Assembly (NCBI GenBank): GCA_023250585.1
Contig: JAHFAK010000046.1
Location: 1 to 16,107, forward strand
DNA: 16,107 bases
DNA from: Deltaproteobacteria bacterium
GTDB taxonomy: Bacteria > Bdellovibrionota_F > JAHFAK01
Direction of reading: 5' to 3'
This document shows, piece after piece, positions 15,201 to 16,107 of the stretch (position 1 is the stretch's first letter; every line of letters starts with the position of its first letter). A program made the translations under genes and the position numbers. The notes below the pieces were generated by a model. The model made no database searches, was not told the origin of the DNA, and saw nothing but the letters and a program-made list of their open reading frames with translations.

Positions 15201-15679
15201 GAGTATTTTTTTGAATATGAGAGATTAGAGCTTGGATCTAAAGCCACCCGATACAATTGCTTATCATAGGTAATTGTTTTGTCTACGATGCTTACATCCT
15301 GTTCTGTAATCATGATATTGTCATTGGTAAGAGTTAATGGATCAATATCTTCTGAAAATTCTATGCTTATATCGTCCGAAACCGAAGCATCTTTTAATCC
15401 ATATAATGGCACAGTCTTTACAATTGTTGGTTGGATTCCATCTGCTTGTGCATCTTGATTTATTTCGTCAGACAAACTATGTGAGACTGTTGTATTTTCG
15501 AGTATCCCATTTTCAGTAATTGGTTGATTAGTTGATCCATCATTGGATCCTTCCTGCGTATCTTCGGCAACATTGGGACAAACTCCAATAAATCCAGATG
15601 AACTTACAAATATCAGAAATAATAAAATGATAAGATGGTTAATTATTTTGACTGTTGTTTTTTGTTTCATACTCCCCAT
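12257..15679 (-). CDS. Large secreted modular surface protein (Ig-like, CHB_HEX_C-like and DNRLRE domains)
   Basis: 1140 residues with an N-terminal signal sequence (IINHLIILLFLIFVSSSG); the following FIGVC is a poor lipobox. Modules in order: a Ser/Asn/Thr-rich linker; two bacterial Ig-like (Big_5/SbsA) domains at about 86-186 and 208-312; two short Asp-rich, calcium-loop-like units (DLDND at 344-348 and DTDNDG at 420-425); and a Cys-containing module at 460-550 that recurs at 640-742. Between these copies lies a chitobiase C-terminal-like segment at 550-636 (AYTTNGTTPTFDSSG, FRAIDDAGNIES). Two DNRLRE (CBM96-like) domains follow at about 745-922 and 925-1125. It is probably an adhesin or envelope-associated glycan-binding protein. 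No LPxTG, autotransporter or type IX tail is seen, so the export route beyond Sec is unknown. Start: ATG 15679 or, more likely, ATG 15670, which has GGGGGA 9 nt upstream. Confidence 0.85.
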   Translation of the reverse strand: MGSMKQKTTVKIINHLIILLFLIFVSSSGFIGVCPNVAEDTQEGSNDGSTNQPITENGILENTTVSHSLSDEINQDAQADGIQPTIVKTVPLYGLKDASVSDDISIEFSEDIDPLTLTNDNIMITEQDVSIVDKTITYDKQLYRVALDPSSNLSYSKKYSVLVKKEIADLAGNTLADDYVFEFVTESESSSNITNQSPPNQEASTPPDREAPTVIATSPINAITNVSPNLHIVITFSEPIKSSTLTTNSILLTSGASIVSGLQLSYDSTHNKLTIVPLTLSGGTIYTVSLTDQITDFNSNSLSNVSFSFTTEVLPESTLLSLPTTDTSLSAAVVVDNNGRKGLDLDNDTIADFLIIPKDNNSFGVYFLSSGSYVYNTSQNPLFYLKPQEGQSVILASTSGASSSNIRLIKWIGLAERGIDTDNDGLVNKILLLSSNNNGYPSLLDAVSPSLNVASNSKNYISINGYTSSNLSWSSNQSGSYTIKVGENCQSNVYLGGSLGTSILQSQNISSVIYASDLATGLNKINVCFTNIYNVSTSIQQSITRDDVSPATTASVGGGNFSSIQSVELSCNSCSKIAYTTNGTTPTFDSSGNITNGTLYTAAWTTPNPAQTALKFRAIDDAGNIESVQSQTYNVDSADPNISIASVERTTLCNGGTNKTSNIVWSSNRSDLAYSIKIGGSSCSNATVSNGTNASGTTSLSNITSQIKNTDLTLGSNTVRLCVTNLANNTTQVTQSLTLDPPCIEGWDTNTYAYDNTTKQTKYETETSWNSTSYQAWKWDYYIKFDVTALADSGFSVASGDSAKFQTYYFSLSGSPPSTGQLLAGYVMTEPWHDSKLTYWNAPAVNSSFGTIPSWSSTFATPNYGYKELVISNELASWISGSNKNYGISLRNTQENGGGWGRYNYTINRNVKGEAPRLVVTIAGVTTTYDIIPGSSANEYKTLGALYGSGTTAYPELSGHDTNVSQHDPTVTYGTDGSLYIGNYDGWKFRSYIKIDDPSQIPDTCTTTYLRLFFYTWGGDGASRIAYGYKVTSSWIYNTLTYNSMPTYQNSAISPSGNMCGNGTLDACDDRWVWYDITSLVSGWKSSPSTNYGIIVNSTDGSGGNKYYYSMNQGTGSKYYNPTIRCVSSSGVTDYKLVEP

Positions 15680-15777
15680 CCCCCGAGCGTTCTAAAATTT
15701 CTATGGATAGATAACCATGAGAAAATAATATCTATATAAAGTGTACCATAATAATAACATTTTGTGAATACTGATTC

Positions 15778-15793
15778 GGTGATTTAGGTCACA
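15778..15793. promoter_or_regulatory. CRP/FNR-family-like operator upstream of the surface-protein gene
   Basis: GTGA-N6-TCAC at 15779-15792 (GGTGATTTAGGTCACA) matches the CRP core exactly in both half-sites, and ATTT flanks it on one side. On the minus strand a TATTAT at 15756-15751 would be a -10 element with a start near 15744. This would put the operator centre at about -41.5, the class II activator position. Whether a CRP-family regulator exists in this organism is not shown. Confidence 0.45.
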
Positions 15794-15872
15794 TTTTTAT
15801 AACTAATTGATATGATTTAGTTATTGTAAGTGATTTTTATGCAATCCAAACAAAGTTATCGTTTGAATGCAC

Positions 15873-15896
15873 CTTAGGCATTGCGCAATGCCTAAG
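15873..15896. repeat. Perfect 24-nt palindrome downstream of the M20 amidohydrolase gene
   Basis: A fully self-complementary sequence, half-site CTTAGGCATTGC, lies 33 nt beyond the stop of the partial minus-strand gene. As RNA it would fold into a tight stem. No T-tract follows on the minus strand, so it could be a weak or factor-assisted terminator or a protein-binding site. The 249-nt gap also holds the surface-gene promoter region. Confidence 0.6.
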
Positions 15897-15928
15897 TATA
15901 AAAAGACTAAGAAAGGGAAATCTGAAGT

Positions 15929-16107
15929 TTAATAATTCAGAATAATTTCCTTCAAAAATTCCACTCCATACAAAAGAGCATCTTCATCGATATTGAATGT
16001 GGCTGAATGCCAGTTAGTTGAATGGTTATTATTAGGCTTTGATCCAATGAAAAAATAGCAGCCAGGGACAGCATTGAGAAAGTAGGACATGTCTTCGGCT
16101 CCAAGAG
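15929..16107 (-). CDS. M20 family amidohydrolase/peptidase, C-terminal fragment (runs off the right edge)
   Basis: Only the last 58 codons and the stop are inside the window; the 5' part lies to the right. The visible sequence reads LGAEDMSYFLNAVPGCYFFI, then GSKPNNNHSTNWHSATFNIDEDAL, and ends in a helix LLYGVEFLKEIILNY. This is the C-terminal signature of M20D amidohydrolases (hippurate hydrolase / N-acyl-amino-acid deacylase type): G-x-E-D-M/F-x-Y, V-P-G and the H-S-x-x-F-x-I-x-E-x-A-L segment. The His in WHS likely corresponds to the late metal-binding His. These enzymes hydrolyse N-acyl or peptide bonds using two metal ions. The exact substrate cannot be told from this fragment. Confidence 0.82.
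   Translation of the reverse strand, partial: LGAEDMSYFLNAVPGCYFFIGSKPNNNHSTNWHSATFNIDEDALLYGVEFLKEIILNY

Overview
The window comes from a diderm, AT-rich bacterium. A secretin-type outer-membrane channel shows the outer membrane, and most genes start behind ordinary Shine-Dalgarno sequences. The taxon cannot be fixed from this sequence. The mix of a compact Tad pilus locus, a large Ig-like/DNRLRE surface protein and dispersed palindromic repeats fits an uncultured deltaproteobacterial-, Bdellovibrionota- or spirochaete-like lineage better than a well-known model organism. There are no rRNA or tRNA genes and no CRISPR array.

Region 1 (about 1-6150, all minus strand, read right to left) is a tight adherence (Tad/Flp) pilus operon: flp pilin, CpaB/RcpC, secretin RcpA/CpaC, one polypeptide fusing a TadZ/CpaE-like ParA-type ATPase to the TadA/CpaF assembly ATPase, and a TadB-like inner-membrane platform protein. 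tadC, the prepilin peptidase and tadD/E/F are not visible; tadC could lie left of position 1. A GG-N10-GC sigma-54-type promoter precedes the pilin. Three inverted-repeat elements sit at gene junctions of the operon, and a fourth lies in the pilin leader.

Region 2 (about 6150-7990, plus strand) looks like an accessory insertion zone. It holds a self-inhibited class II Fic AMP-transferase gene, surrounded by GGGTAAT- and ACTCAC-type repeats, and a frameshifted remnant of an AAA_14/DUF4143 ATPase. A diverged, inverted copy of the Fic leader repeat reappears near 12120-12158.

Region 3 (7994-10911, plus strand) is a two-gene signalling operon: a secreted family-3 solute-binding protein, then a membrane histidine kinase with two C-terminal receiver domains. 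No separate response regulator is nearby. Ligand capture by the binding protein and signalling through the kinase is an inferred partnership.

Region 4 (10961-12020, minus strand) holds a 49-residue DUF5679 zinc-ribbon microprotein followed by a membrane-anchored alpha/beta hydrolase, probably one transcript.

Region 5 (12257-16107, minus strand) holds a 1.1-kilo-residue secreted modular surface protein with a CRP-like GTGA-N6-TCAC site upstream. At the right edge is the C-terminal end of an M20-family amidohydrolase, with a perfect 24-nt palindrome downstream of it.
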